Assembly (NCBI GenBank): GCA_965153455.1
Contig: OZ234503.1
Coordinates: forward strand, 3,472,001-3,536,000
DNA from: Sphagnum compactum
Taxonomy: Eukaryota; Bryophyta; Sphagnopsida; Sphagnales
Direction: 5' to 3'
Length of the DNA: 64,000 bases
Under the pieces are notes generated by a model. That model was not told where the DNA came from. It saw only the letters and a list, made by a program, of their open reading frames with translations, and searched no databases. This document shows positions 1-13,287 of this stretch, one piece after another. How positions within the stretch are numbered: the stretch's first letter is position 1; every line of letters starts with the position of its first letter. The position numbers and the translations under genes are program-made.

Positions 1-1071
<1,071 letters not shown>

Positions 1072-2021
1072 GATGCAGCAGCGGCCTGGTGGTTCAAAGC
1101 TTGAGATCACTTCCCGGGTGATTCTTCTTCCTAAGGCGAAGCTCGCAAATTAGTCGAGTTTTCTGGACGTCAGCCAAGTGGGTGCAGAGACAGCTTCTTC
1201 CAGCAGATCCACAGCTCACAAGTAGTGCTGTTGCAGGTTCAACACATAGATGAATACATGCTCCTCAATCAGCAGTCCTGTGATGAATCTGGTTAGACGT
1301 TTTCCTAATAATCTAACGCCTAGCTGCTGCTGCTATACAAGCTCTGAAATTGCTGCAGACAAGCTCTGAAATTGCGCGCACCCACTTCATAAAATTTCTC
1401 CACAAAAACCAAGAGCGAAAAAACTAGATGATTAGCACTTATCAACTGATCTACAGGACGTTGCTTCGGCTTCTTCTTTGAACACCTGTCTTTGACTACT
1501 TGATCCAGAACTTCATCAGGAATTCTATCTTCTTCTTCTTCTTCTTCTTCTTCTTGTGCTACTAGGTGTTGACCTCAACACTAAGATGATTGCCTCTTTA
1601 GAAGATTCATGCAATTACACATGCAGTCAAAAACTAGTGCAAGGATTGAGCAGAGCTGATGATCCGGAAATGGGTTTTTTACAGCTCTACAATCAATCTA
1701 TTAATATAGCTACTGGTTTCATGAAGAGGTAGACTATTGGTGATTGGAGTTGGGCGGGGGACTAGGCGGCCGGCGGCCGGAGCTGGGGGCGTCAACACTT
1801 TGACTCTCTGCATGCGAAACCAAATCTGTACAGGGAATCTAAGAATCCCTAGTTGTTATGGCAACAAGTTCCATTCCTTTGTCTTTTTCTCCTCCTCCAA
1901 GACAAAACGGCGGACCGGCTGGGCTTGGCTGGGCTGGGCTGGGCTGGGCTGGCTGGCTGACTAGCTAGCTAGCTGCAGCAGCACTTCCTACCCTACACCA
2001 TCCAAGGTCGTCCTGCGAACC
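1072..2021. other. Upstream region of the cytokinin dehydrogenase gene
   Basis: No gene recognised. The stretch is moderately GC-rich near the gene and holds a (TTC)n tract at about 1528-1555, a GGCCGGC-rich patch near 1768, and a GGCTG repeat at about 1919-1962 followed by GCTA repeats. As the 5' flank of the minus-strand CKX gene it should contain its promoter, but I see no decisive TATA element. Confidence 0.5.
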
Positions 2022-2575
2022 TTTGTGGGTGTCAGTGCTGCGTCCTGCGTGCACCCACATATTAGTTCTGCCACAGGATGCTAGAAAAAGCCCTATAAGC
2101 TTTGCTGGTGTGATCAGTGCTGTGTCCTGCGTGCATCCGCAATATGGTTCTGTCATTCATTCATTCTATAGCATGACGCCCAAAAAACCCACCCCTATGA
2201 AAGATCAACTTTGCTGGTGTCAATGATGTGTCCTGCACAGCACCCGCATAGTTCTCTCATAGGACAACATCAAAAAACCACTATCAGTGTTGTGTCCTGC
2301 ATGGCACCTGCATAGTTCTGTCGTAGGACAATGCTAAAAAACTACAATTAAAGAACTTTGCTAGTGTCAAGGCCATGTCCTGCAGGGTATAATTTTGTCA
2401 TAGGACGACACTTTAAAACCCCTATTAAAGAACCTTTTTGGGTGTGAGTGTTTCGTCCTGTACAGCACCTGCATAAATTTGCTGCAGGACGTAAAAAACT
2501 CCCTCCAAAGTTTGCTACTACTGTCAGTGCTGCATCCTGCACAGCGACTGCAGAGTTCTGCTGCTGCAGGATTTG
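2022..2575. repeat. Seven-unit degenerate tandem repeat with an internal dyad in most units
   Basis: Units of roughly 72-110 bp start near 2022, 2101, 2210, 2283, 2357, 2435 and 2511. Each has the order TTTGCTGGTGTCAGTGCTG, then GTCCTGC, then GCACCTGCATAGTTCTG, then a GGAC-containing arm (such as CATAGGAC or GCAGGACG), then an A/C-rich spacer with CCCTATNAAAGAAC. In most units the GTCCTGC and the later AGGAC form an inverted pair, so a unit could fold into a short hairpin. Units are diverged from one another. No coding potential is evident. Confidence 0.8.
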
Positions 2576-4013
2576 AATGTTTGGACAGAGTAAGCAAATA
2601 GGTTGAATAAAATAGAAACACCAGTAGCTGGCTGTCTGGCCAAGCTGCTGGTATCTTCTTGCAGGTCGACCTCTTGATCACATAGGTCGTGGGTTTCTAG
2701 ATGGTGACAAAGCAGTACTAGCAGAACAAGTAGGATGGATGGTCCTGTGTACAGGACAAGACGAGGATGACGACAAAGCGTGAAATCAACTTTTGGGAGA
2801 AGGACAAGTGTGAACACTCCTTCCTCTTCCCCCAAGGCAGAACCATTTGGGTGCAGAGCGCAATGAGGATCAGCAGCAATACCGCTAGCTGCTGATTTCC
2901 ACAAAAACACACACACACACACACACACATGAACATCTCCATCAATTCATTGCACGTGACCCTGACACCCACGCCTCGTGAACATGGTGGCTATTTTTGT
3001 AGCTGCTGCTTTTGCTGCTGCCAACAACAACAACAACAAAACCAACTACAGTGGAAAACTAAAAAGAAAAAACCGCAACTACTAACCTACTCAAAACTGT
3101 ATTCCAAATTCATTACAAGATGGGGCAACGACACGCTGCGCAAAGCTCAAGGGCCATCGTGGTGTCGCCACGCACTCACTTGAGCCATGCAAGTTTCCTT
3201 GCCAGGCTGAAGAAGACGCAGCCCAAGCTCCTACACACAAATTGCACTGCTGGTAGCTGCACTTTCTTGACTGAAGCCTCTCAGTCAAGTTAACCAGTGA
3301 CAGTTTCTTTTTGACTGGGGAACTTTCTTTTCGCCGAATAATAATTGTGTCGCTCATTTGTGGTTTGCAAATACAGATATTCAATTTATCTTGGACCCAT
3401 ATGCAACTGTAACATATTATTGCACATCATATATATCACAAAAATAAATAAATCAATCACATTAAAACTATATTCAATCATAAAAAAATGTATGTGAAAT
3501 TTCGGCAAATGGTGATGATTTCAACCTATCTATACAAAGGATTTTTTTTTATGGAAAAAACCATTGACCCCAAATTCACCAGATTTCCAAGATTTTTTTT
3601 CTTTCAAATCACCAGATTTTTAGATTTCCATGATAAGTTCCAAGTTAGGTCTAACCAAGAATGTAATATAGAGAAGGATTCCATTTTTTCTTGTTTATTT
3701 TACTTTCAAAATTATTTTTTCGATGATCCACTTTTGGTAAACCTACATCATAAAATCCTTAATAAGAAACCCTTGCTCTCGAGTGGCTATACCTAATTAA
3801 CCTAAGTGGATTTAATGCTACATTTGAACTTCCACCCTGATTATAGTCTAGACCTATGGTAATAGGTAAAGGGTGTTCTTAGGAAGGGCTATTAATTAGT
3901 CCAGGCCAAAACTAGTGGCAGCCAATTTTAGGAATAGAAGAATTTCCATACAACCAATGAGAACTCATATTATTTTAGGAGTGCCTCACTCCAAGGAGGG
4001 AACTTACCTTAAA
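2576..4013. other. Gene-free stretch with (CA)n and (CAA)n tracts
   Basis: Only simple repeats are apparent: (AC)n at about 2906-2929 and CAA repeats near 3023-3039. From about 3340 onward the composition shifts sharply to AT-rich, unlike the first 3 kb. Short ORFs here show no recognisable protein features. Confidence 0.5.
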
Positions 4014-4396
4014 AAGTTATCCTTAAAGTGAGGCGATTAGGGGGCAAGACCGGCCAGTTTCGGCATAATAGGGCATCAAACCCAGAAGACATAACTGGGA
4101 ATGAAATTTCACAGAAAGAAAGAGACAACTGGGATCCAAACTAGTTTTTTTTCCACCAATTTTGGTGGTAAACTGAGTTTCATCCCCTCTTCCCTGAGCG
4201 CGTCCACTGCTGCCACATATATTTTCACTGCTCCTACCCTGTACAACTACTGTAATTACTCTCGAACCTCCTCGTGCATTAAATGCTGAGTTTCAGCATC
4301 TCATTTTGAGATGTAATAAAGATTTATTACTTTGCGGATACCACTGAAAGGGGGGGGGATAGAGGGTGAAAGAGAGGGTGACTTTACGGATAACTT
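4014..4396. mobile_element. MITE-like element with terminal inverted repeats, copy 1
   Basis: About 383 bp. The left end reads AGTTATCCTTAAAGT and the right end reads ACTTTACGGATAACT, which is the reverse complement of the left end with one mismatch. Internally it carries CCACCAATTTTGGTGG and ATGCTGAGTTTCAGCAT, both near-perfect palindromes. The same order of sequence recurs at 28797-29196 and, without the left end, at about 33719-33990. No transposase ORF is present, so it would be non-autonomous. Target duplication is unclear; TTAA-like bases flank both ends. Confidence 0.75.
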
Positions 4397-6391
4397 TAAC
4401 GTAACGCACTGGCAGAATTTTTTTTTCTCTTTTTCAGCCCCTCTTATACCCTGTTGATATCTTCTGGGATATCATAGGAAAAAAAAGTCACATGTTTCTT
4501 ACTATTGTTGACCAGTTATTGAGGAAAACACCCAATTATCAATCCTAGCATTGATGACCTAGTAGCTGGTTATTTGATTTTTTTCAAAGCCAGAAGATAA
4601 CCTACATTTCATTCCAAGAACCAGAAAATATCATATTGAGTTTTCAAATTTTAATAACCCATGATTGAATTTATTTTCCATCATTTCAATTTTAAAACAC
4701 TAAAAATGTTCAAATGATGGATTTTTTTTTTTAAAAATTAAAAAAAGCCCTACAACCTACCCTAGTTAGACAATGTTTATCTTGTTTTCTTATCACATTG
4801 TAGCAAAATTGAGTTGTTTGACATAGCTCCTACCCTCATGACACTAGACTAAGATAAAGATGATTTTTGTGCATAACATATGTATGGAAAAAAAATCCAA
4901 TTGAAATTACAAGGCAATAATTGAAATACTTTATACACAAACCACCAATTATACACACATACAACTTCACACTTGAACACTTGTTTTCATTGTGTTGTTG
5001 AGCTTTGCAAAATATGATTGGTGACTCTCACCTTCCCCTCGTGTATCTCTAGCTACAATGCAACTAGTGTTAAAAATAGTGACCTCTTGAGATTCTCATC
5101 ACAAGTACAATAATCACACTAGTCAAGGTCCCCCATAGTCAATAGTAGTATGTATTATGTACCTTGAAATTAGTGTGTTTCATTGCTCTTGTGCGGGGGT
5201 TTAGCTCATGTGTTGTGTAAGGTTCGAGCAACCGAAAGGAAGGAAGGAACAAGCCTCCTTCCAAACATAGCTGACATGGTAGCATAACTTTTAATAAATT
5301 ATCTTGTGAAATGGTGCCAAATGAACTTGTGCAAAGGCACAATATTGATTCGTGTCATTGAAAGATGATTAAAACATAATAATTCAATGAAGTTCTTTTC
5401 ATTTGTGCCAAACTTCAAATTTCTAGGGTTTGAGTGAGTTTGGTAAAGTCCTTGGCACATGGGCTTTACTGGAAATAGGTCCTCTTCACCCTACATATGT
5501 AGATGCAATCTTTTTTAGAGTTCACAAATAGTGGTTCCAAATTTGTTTTCAATGGGGTTGTGAAGGGTTTAGGGTGAATGTCTAATGGGCTAAACATCCA
5601 AACACAATGACATTCGTTCGTTAGCCCCACAATTCAAAATTGAAATTGTTTCCTTTCCCGAAAACAAGAAACCCAACAAAAATTGATTACTCCCAAGGAA
5701 AGGATATCTAATAAGGTATTGAAGTCATTCACATTATGAAGGTGATGATCCCCCTCTCCCCCCCTCCCTCCCTCCCTCCCTCCCCCCACACTCTACTACA
5801 ATATTGTTCTACACTATTGGCACATGATGTGTATGGCAAGGCCTCAAGGTGTGGGCCATTCTTGTAAAATGGGTCCTACGGGTAAGGTGGGTAGCTGAGT
5901 CGAGCCCCACAACTCAAGAATGTCCCCACCCGTAGGCCTTGCCCATCATGATGCACGAGTGACATTTGTCGTAGTCCTAAAAGAGTTAGATCATAGGTAG
6001 GTAGGTATCCACATAGGCTAGATCACTAGGAGCAAGAGGTGCCTTACAAGTTACACCAACTATAACGTAAGGTGCCCTTTTGTTGTGTGTTTTTTGAAGA
6101 ACCATTATTCATGTGTTGGAAGAGCTCTCCAGATACACTTGCAAATTACTCCAAGTGCTTCATGTTGGGGTGTTGACATTGTTCCCTTCCAAAAAGAAGG
6201 AAAGGTAGTAGTATGCTTACTCCTTAAAAGTGGGAGAGAAATTATACCCGACTTATAGGTGAAGATCTTGTGCCCACATTCATGTACGGTGGAGGTGGTA
6301 AGAATCCTCTCGCTCCTATCCCTCATAATCTACACATGTTTAGGTTCATGATGATGATAACCTTCAGCTCTAGAGTTATGTTGGCTAAAAC

Positions 6392-6431
<40 letters not shown>

Positions 6432-7526
6432 ATTCACAAAATGAATGATGGGTCACATTGGGCTATCACCTTGTCTAAATCCCTTGTTTTAAGAATACCC
6501 CCCACACTTTAATTTTGACCTTGATGAGTCTTGGGCCCATTGTGTGCAAAGAGTAAAATTCTTGTATGGAGAAGTAATCCTTGAAGTGAAAAAGAGTGTT
6601 GGACTTGGGGAGAAAGAGCAAATTTAGGGACCTCTTCTAACCCTAATTTTTTTTATTGTCCCCTGTTAACTAACCTATTTCAAAGAAGGAACCTCAGTTT
6701 CACTATTTACTAGTATAGCCTAATGCTATTGGCCCAAGTGTGAACACATTGAGAAAAAATCAACTGATTTTTTTCCTTCCAAAGCAAAGAGTTCCCAAGT
6801 TCCTGACATGTTCTCCCAAAGAGTTCCCAAGAGCACCTTAGCATAAATTGATCAATTATTATTATTATTATGAGGTTATGGGAAGAAGTAGAGAAGGTGA
6901 CTTTGAAAAAGAGGCTCCTCCTCCTTCCCTTGCCTTGTGGGACCCTTATTATTATTATTATTATGAAGTGTGCGTCAAATTAGGTCATAAACATTGGGGA
7001 CAATGAGAACAGGATTTCTGACAATATTCTCCAAAGAAATCAGGCATGCAATCTACTACTCACCAAATCCCTCCCACAAAGACCATCATCTTCTCTTCTT
7101 CTTCTTGCTGCTTCTTCTTCTGCTTCTTCTTCTTCTTGTTGCTGCTCTCACCCCACCACCATAGCCTCTCTCTCTCTCTCTCTCTCTTATTGCTATTGTT
7201 GGTTCTTAGTAGCTAGCCTAGCTGCTATTGTTGTTGTTGTTGATGGTATTATTAGTTTTGTGCAGAGGACACATGTAAGAAGGTTTCAGGAGGTGGGGTT
7301 TTCAGTTTTCTGCAGGCGGTAGCAGCTCCACTCTTGTACATGATGAGCAAGCATCCTGGAATTTGAGCCAGATGCTCTCATTTATATATTTATTTATTTA
7401 TTTAATTGTTTGTCTAGTCTAGCAGTTTAGGGCACTTTTGATATCCAATATATATATTTTGTTCTAAAATTACTAATTTTTTTTCCATAAAATAATTAAT
7501 TTATATTTTCTCTTAAAATTCTCACA
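4397..7526. other. Gene-free AT-rich stretch with microsatellites and a foldback
   Basis: No convincing gene. Contents: a CCCT/CCCTCCCT tract at about 5752-5788, a foldback at 5815-5965 (listed separately), a (GA)n tract at about 6394-6430, two (ATT)n tracts near 6858 and 6947, TTC repeats near 7090-7137 and (CT)n at about 7167-7189. Near 5190-5235 the words TTTAGCTCATGTG and GGTTCGAGCAACC resemble tRNA A and B boxes, but their spacing is too short for a tRNA. Confidence 0.5.
5815..5965. repeat. Imperfect foldback (inverted repeat), arms about 50 bp
   Basis: The left arm (about 5815-5864), containing GGCAAGGCCTCAAGG and GGCCATTCTTG, pairs with the right arm (about 5915-5965), containing CAAGAATGTCC and GTAGGCCTTGCC. 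Roughly 50 bp lies between them. The outer ends also match (CACATGATG against CATCATGATGCACG). It could be a small foldback transposon relic or a hairpin-forming transcript; nothing else distinguishes these. Confidence 0.6.
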
Positions 7527-7892
7527 CCTATCTATCTATGAAGGAAGGTAGTTTGTTTTGTTTTTTTGTCTTGTAGTTATGAGATCCACCGAACCAAGGG
7601 GACGCTTGAGATTGTGTTCTTGGTGTGTCTTTGGAAAGCTCGTGCTTGCTTCAGATTATGTTCTTGGTGTCTTCGGAAAGCTCTCGCTCGATGAGGATGG
7701 GTGCATGGGCTTGCTTGGTTCCATGACGTTTGGACTTGTGGTGCAAAAGTTCTTGAATATTGATTGAATGAGTTTTTCACTGCAAACTAAATTAAATCAT
7801 AGCTGAAAATTTTGGAGGAATTGGAATTATGTGCCTTTGATGTTCTTGGAAAAGATCTCGATGAGCAAGATTTAATGGAATTTATTTGGCAA
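7527..7892. repeat. Dispersed repeat pair, copy A
   Basis: Shares an ordered set of blocks with 12981-13287: TATCTATGAAGGAAGG, GTAGTTATGA, GATCCACC, GGAAAGCTCTCG, GGTTCCATGACGTTTGGACT, GCAAAAGTTCTTGAATATTG and TTTAATGGAATTTATTTGG. Copy A has an extra internal duplication of a TTCTTGGTGT..GGAAAGCTC block. A short ORF runs through it but has no recognisable domain. Confidence 0.75.
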
Positions 7893-10137
7893 TAATAAAT
7901 AATCTCTCCAACGTCCTGAATTTCTTTTTCTCATCACTATTTAATTAATGCCAAACCTCATTGCCGGTTTTTTTTATTTTTCAAGAATTTTGTCTTTGTA
8001 GCTAAAGTGGTGATCATCCATAGGTATTATTAGGAAGATGTAAATTAAAATGGCTATCATTCCAAGGAAGAGTTAGCCAAATCTGGCTATAAACCAAATA
8101 TGAAGTACAAATCTTTCATCATCCTTTTCTCTTTTTTCTTTTTTTTTGGTTGCACACTGAAAAACCATACATCGAAACAAATGTGACAATCTTTACTATT
8201 TTCTTTTCTCATTTCTAGGGATTGAAAACCCCCACAACAACTTAATTTCTGAAATTTTTAATTTGTGGAAATAATTTTGCCAATCAAAAAAAGAAAGGTT
8301 ACTCACCTCCAATGCATTTCTTTTTTTGGGCCAATTTTGTGATGCAGCCAAACTTCAAAGTGGTCAACAAAATCAACAAAAGTGGTGAACTTATTTATCA
8401 TCAAAAAAATTAAGTAATTAATTAATTAAAGTAAAATCCAAATTTGGCTATTAACCAAAATACGAACTTGTTTTTGGTTTTTTTTTTTTTTTTAAAATAA
8501 AAAAAGCATCCTTCCTTGTACATACATTCTTGGCTATGTTGTACTAGAATTTATCATAAAAATCTGATGATTTGAAAATAAAAAATTTCTCCGAATTTTC
8601 TGCGAAGAATTTGAGCCCCATTATTTACATGAAAGATCTTGTGAGCTTTGATTTATGGGGCCGGGGAACAGATGGTGATACAAAGGCAACATGCTCCTCC
8701 CTGCCATGCTCAGGGAGCTTTTCTCAGAGAGATCCTTAAAGTGAGGTGACGAGGACTTGGAAAGGGCCGACAATTCACACAAACAGCCCCCTCTGCCCCT
8801 TTTTAACTGTCATTGCAGGGAAGGAAGGCAGACCCAACCAACTTGAGATTTGCAGTTGGTACGCACTCAACACCCAACAAGGGAAAAAAGAAAGGATCAA
8901 AGTCCAAACAAAAATCCATAGTCACAAATGCAAAACGCACAATGGGGAGCACAACTAAGAGGAGAAAACACAAAACCGAGGACCTAAACCCATCACTAAT
9001 AGCATGAAGCAAGTTGTGCAAGGAGATGGGTGAAAAACTTAGAAGGACACTAAGCCTGGAAGAGGTCTCTCAAAAAGTTCATGTTCTCATCGTCTGAACC
9101 AGTTGCTCCCTTTTGATGAAACAAAACTGGCACAAGAATTGAACCGCTAAATTACCTCAAACACTATATGTGCACAAACTCTCCTTTCGCTAGAGCTCGA
9201 TTTGTGAAGCTAGATTTGTGAACATTATTCCTTCGTGAACAAACGCAAGTTTAAGTCTTTTAAGTAAACAAGCTAAACTTTTCAAAACTTTTTTGAAAAG
9301 TTGATGAAGTCGTAAGTTGGGCTTTATTGGTAAGTGATTAGTTGTTGTTGAACTCCCTTCTTATTGTGGAGTACAGCATGAGAACATTTTCAGCAAACTT
9401 ATATAAGGCACAAGACCTCTCATGAGGGTGGAGTTTAATGATCAAAGGGCCTTGTGAGTCTCATGGAAAGAAGACCGTTAGTGAATGTTATTTGTAATAT
9501 GGATTGAGGGAATGAATTGTATTTAACATTGGTTTGCTGAATCTTCCCTATGTTGTTCCCATTTATCCCCCCCCCCCCCCCCCCCCCCAAACATGTGTTG
9601 CTTATTTTTTCATCACATACACTATGCCAAATGTTATTTATGTTGTTCCCATAGTTCCCATTCCCATGTGTCCTTATTATGTCGTTCCCCCAATTCCCAT
9701 ACATCCCCAAAAAAATTTGTTCGCAATAGTCCCACTTTCCTTCCCATACTCTTCTTCTACACAAAGTCCTACTCTTTTCATTTTACAGAAGTTGGCCAAA
9801 CAAAGACCATGTAAACTCTATCTTTGTGAGTGTCCAAAGTTTTTTAAATCATTTTTCGGTGATTGCCGAAGGCATGGCCATCACCAAAAACACAAACAAT
9901 TTTGAACATTGGATGCACCCAACAACCAATTAATAGAAATCACACACAAAGTTTTCATGGAAAAAACTTATATAAATATTGGGAGAAAAAATTTCTCCAT
10001 TTAATCCTCCCAAGTGACAACATGCATGGAACCTTTTCAATCACACTTAGTTGAAATACACAATCCAAAAGAGAGAATACTAGTTGTTTACAACAATGTG
10101 TGTAATCCAAGATTTCACAAATGATTCGGTGACAAAT
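7893..10137. other. Gene-free AT-rich stretch
   Basis: No gene recognised. It contains several AGCCAAATYTGGCT-like palindromic words (near 8080 and 8445), a copy of the left-end word of the MITE family (ATCCTTAAAGTGAGG near 8731) without the rest of the element, and a poly-C run of about 22 bases at 9567-9588 set in a block with repeated GTTGTTCCCAT words (9550-9705). Confidence 0.5.
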
Positions 10138-10461
10138 TGTGTTGGTCACCATTTTTGGCCTAGGCTAATGGCAAGGGCATGAATTGTGGGGGGGGGGGGG
10201 GGGGGGGGGGGGGGACATAGGACAAGGAGAGAACAAATGAGCGAGATGACAAATGGAACAAAGTGAGTGATCAAATAAGGTGCACAAGCATTGTGATATT
10301 ACTTGTGTTGGTCACCATTTTTGGCCTAGGCTAATGGCAAGGGCATGAATTGTGGGGGGGGGGGGGGGCATAGGACACGGAGAGTACAAATGAGTGAGAT
10401 GACAAATGGAACAAAGTGAGTGATGAAATGAACAAGGTGCACAAGCATTGTGATATTACTT
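10138..10461. repeat. Tandem duplication, unit 165 bp, each with a poly-G run
   Basis: The block beginning TTGTGTTGGTCACCATTTTT starts at 10138 and again at 10303. Both copies run through GGCCTAGGCTAATGGCAAGG, a poly-G tract (about 27 and 16 Gs), CATAGGACA and a shared tail ending GCATTGTGATATTACTT. Copies are nearly identical apart from the G-run length and a few substitutions, so the duplication is fairly recent. Confidence 0.9.
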
Positions 10462-12980
10462 AATAGAAAAGCAAACACATCAACTCCTTCACTTTATTGC
10501 ACACTTTATAAAAGTCAATCTTGGCTTCACCTTCATAGCCATGGAATCAATCAATCCTTGTTGCTTTTTAAGTATTCATCTTCTATATATTGCTCATAGT
10601 TGCACAAAGGCAAGCAAGCAAATACGGATCAAATCTTTGAAAGAAATTTTTGGCCCTTCTCGCATGATGGTTGGTAAGGTTTTCCATCATTGTGTAGCAC
10701 AAGGACAACAGCCCAAGCCTTTTTTGATCTTTGGGTCCCTCATACGTCAACTTGGCAAGCTCCCATTGGATTATCAAAAATTTGGTGCAAGAAAATCCCC
10801 CATGCTGAACTCGGGAGTCCAACTCATAAGTGTATCATGGCGTGGTCTATTGGTCATCAACTAGTTGTTGTTGATTTTACATGATGTTAACCCTCTCTTG
10901 TACACCAAGATTTTAGTTGCATGGCATGGTAACATTCGGGAGAACAAGGATAAATTCACCAAATTTCAACCTGTAAAACATTGTTTCAATGATCTATATA
11001 CAAAAGATTTTTCACAAAACAAATCACCCAAATTTGCCACATTTTGAATGAACCAAAAAATTCCAAATCGTCAAATTTTTATGATAATTTCCACTCGGTA
11101 ACCATATATATATATATATATATATATAGATAAAGATTATGTTTTTTTTCTACTTTTATGTCTAGCATGTAGCCAAATTTGGCTAAATATATTTTCTGAA
11201 TGATTGCCACCTTCGCCACTACATCACAAAAATCCTTTTAAAGAAAAATGCTGATTGGGTGGGGTTGTTCAAGAAAATTCCAAAGCCTTTGTGCCTAAAG
11301 TGAACCATCTTCTTCCCCACCATCTCACCACCACAATATGAAGAACTTAGTAATTTAAATGCTTTATCATTTGGTCTCATTTTTAGTATTGGAGGTCAAG
11401 GTGTGTAACTTAGTTTGTTCTTGTTTCTTTTTTATGAAACTTTTTATTCCTTTTTTTTTTCTTTTCTTTTTTTTTATTTTTCTTAGCTAATATAAAGTAG
11501 GTAATGAAATAGTGGGAAAAAAAAAAAAAACTAAGCTAACCACTTGGCCCTACGAGTCACCAATTCACCGCCGTTACAAATATGCATGAAACACGTGATG
11601 ATGTTTTTGAAATCGTCCATGATGAAGGTATTCATTATCACCAAACAAAAAAAAGCTTTGCACCTTGGGGGATCTCAAATCCGGAAGGTTCTAAAACCTA
11701 GTTGCTTCCTTGCTTCCTTCCCGTATACATAATCATCATCGTTCTAGAGATGCTTGAAGAAGGCAACGATGATGATTTCGAGTGTTGTTTTATTACTTAT
11801 TATAACAACAATGATGTTATGGTAAAAAAAAACTTGTACCCAAATTCCTAGTGTACAAGGAAGAGACTTTTACAAAATGTTTTATAAAAAAAATCCACTA
11901 TAAAGAAATTCTAGTTATAAAGAAATTTGGGCCCCCGTTTATTTATTTTTATTTTTTTTCTCTCAATTTTGTGATGTAGCCACACTAGTGATGATCCACA
12001 AAAGGAATAGCCAATTTTGTGTTATTACATGTCATAAATTGATAGTGACAAAGTCATTTGTAAGTAAAAAGACTTTTGTTATAGCCAAAAAAAAGTTCCG
12101 TAAGAACTCCCATTGTGACATTGTGACAAAAATGTGGTACTTCCTTTGTCTAATGTGACATAATATACGTGATGCCTTTAACTTAATTAATTAGATGTAA
12201 TTATGAATTTTAAAACCTATGAAAATTTATAATAAAAATATAATTATGTATTGCACATGTGCAATGAAATTGAATCATTAATTGATCAAATGATCAATTA
12301 ACACCTTATAGAATTAAATTAAGAGATTTTTTTTTTTAACAAATCAGATGTAATTTATATAGATATTTTTCAGATTATAACCCAAATTCAAATTCAAATT
12401 TTTATATTGAATTTTTTTATTTTTTTATTATTTTAAAATAATTTATTAAATTTTAAAGGAACTAACATTTTGATCTAATTATGAGAATATATAATTAAAT
12501 TAAATACTACTAACCAAAAAATATTTGGTGTCCATTTTGATAGAATTTTGAATTTAAAAACACAAAGAAAAGGACACAATCTATTGTAGTTTAAAATACA
12601 AAAAGGGGACGATGAAGAGGTGAAAGCAAAGGAACTTGAAAGGAATACAAATTAGTTTGTGACTAGGTGAAATAGAATCTTGGTAGCAAGGTGGTGAAGG
12701 TTAAAATCTCCAAGTGCATTAACTATTCTCCATGTGAAATTGCTTCTAACAAGTTTGGGAGGTTAGCTAACATGAAAAGGAGATTTAATCCATTGTCTTT
12801 GAAACATTTTCATTTATATCGTTAAAAGAACAACCAAATTAATTTCCCAAGTTTTCAAAAAAATCAAATTCAAGTATCCATATTTTCAAAAATATCTATT
12901 TTTCTATTTGGGAGAAAATTTTCAATTCACATGTGCTGCTTATATTTTTTTTTCTCTCTTGTTTATTTGTTGTTGTAGGA
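10462..12980. other. Gene-free AT-rich stretch
   Basis: Only low-complexity features: an (AT)n tract at about 11104-11128, T-rich and A-rich runs, and the perfect 16-base palindrome TAGCCAAATTTGGCTA near 11170. The ORF around 10541-10864 has no domain, biased composition or splice-supported neighbours that I can recognise. Confidence 0.5.
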
Positions 12981-13287
12981 TAATCTATCTATGAAAGACG
13001 ATAGTTTGTTTTACTTTGTTTTGTTTTGTAGTTATGAAATCCACCAAACCGGGATGCTTCAAATCATGTTCTTGGTGTCTTTGGAAAGCTCTCGATGAGG
13101 AAGGAAGGCCGCATGGGCTTGGTTCCATGACGTTTGGACTTGCGGTGCAAAAGTTCTTGAATATTGAATGATTTCTTCACTTAAAATCAAATTAAATTGT
13201 AGCGGAAAATTTTGGAAGAATTGGAATGTGCCTTTGGTGTTGTTGGAAAGATCTTGATGAGAAGATTTAATGGAATTTATTTGGTAA
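12981..13287. repeat. Dispersed repeat pair, copy B
   Basis: Second copy of the 7527-7892 sequence in the same orientation. It lacks the internal duplication and has several small indels. No terminal inverted repeats are obvious in either copy. Confidence 0.75.

Noticed and set aside
5190-5240. Possible tRNA gene (A-box-like and B-box-like words)
   Set aside because: The two boxes are only about 13 bases apart, too close for a tRNA, and no acceptor stem can be formed.
9534-9905. Pro-rich ORF of 123 codons
   Set aside because: Driven by the poly-C run and repeated GTTCCCAT words; not protein-like elsewhere.
10541-10864. 107-codon ORF
   Set aside because: Length is near what chance allows, frames on both strands are open, and no domain or splice-consistent neighbour is seen.
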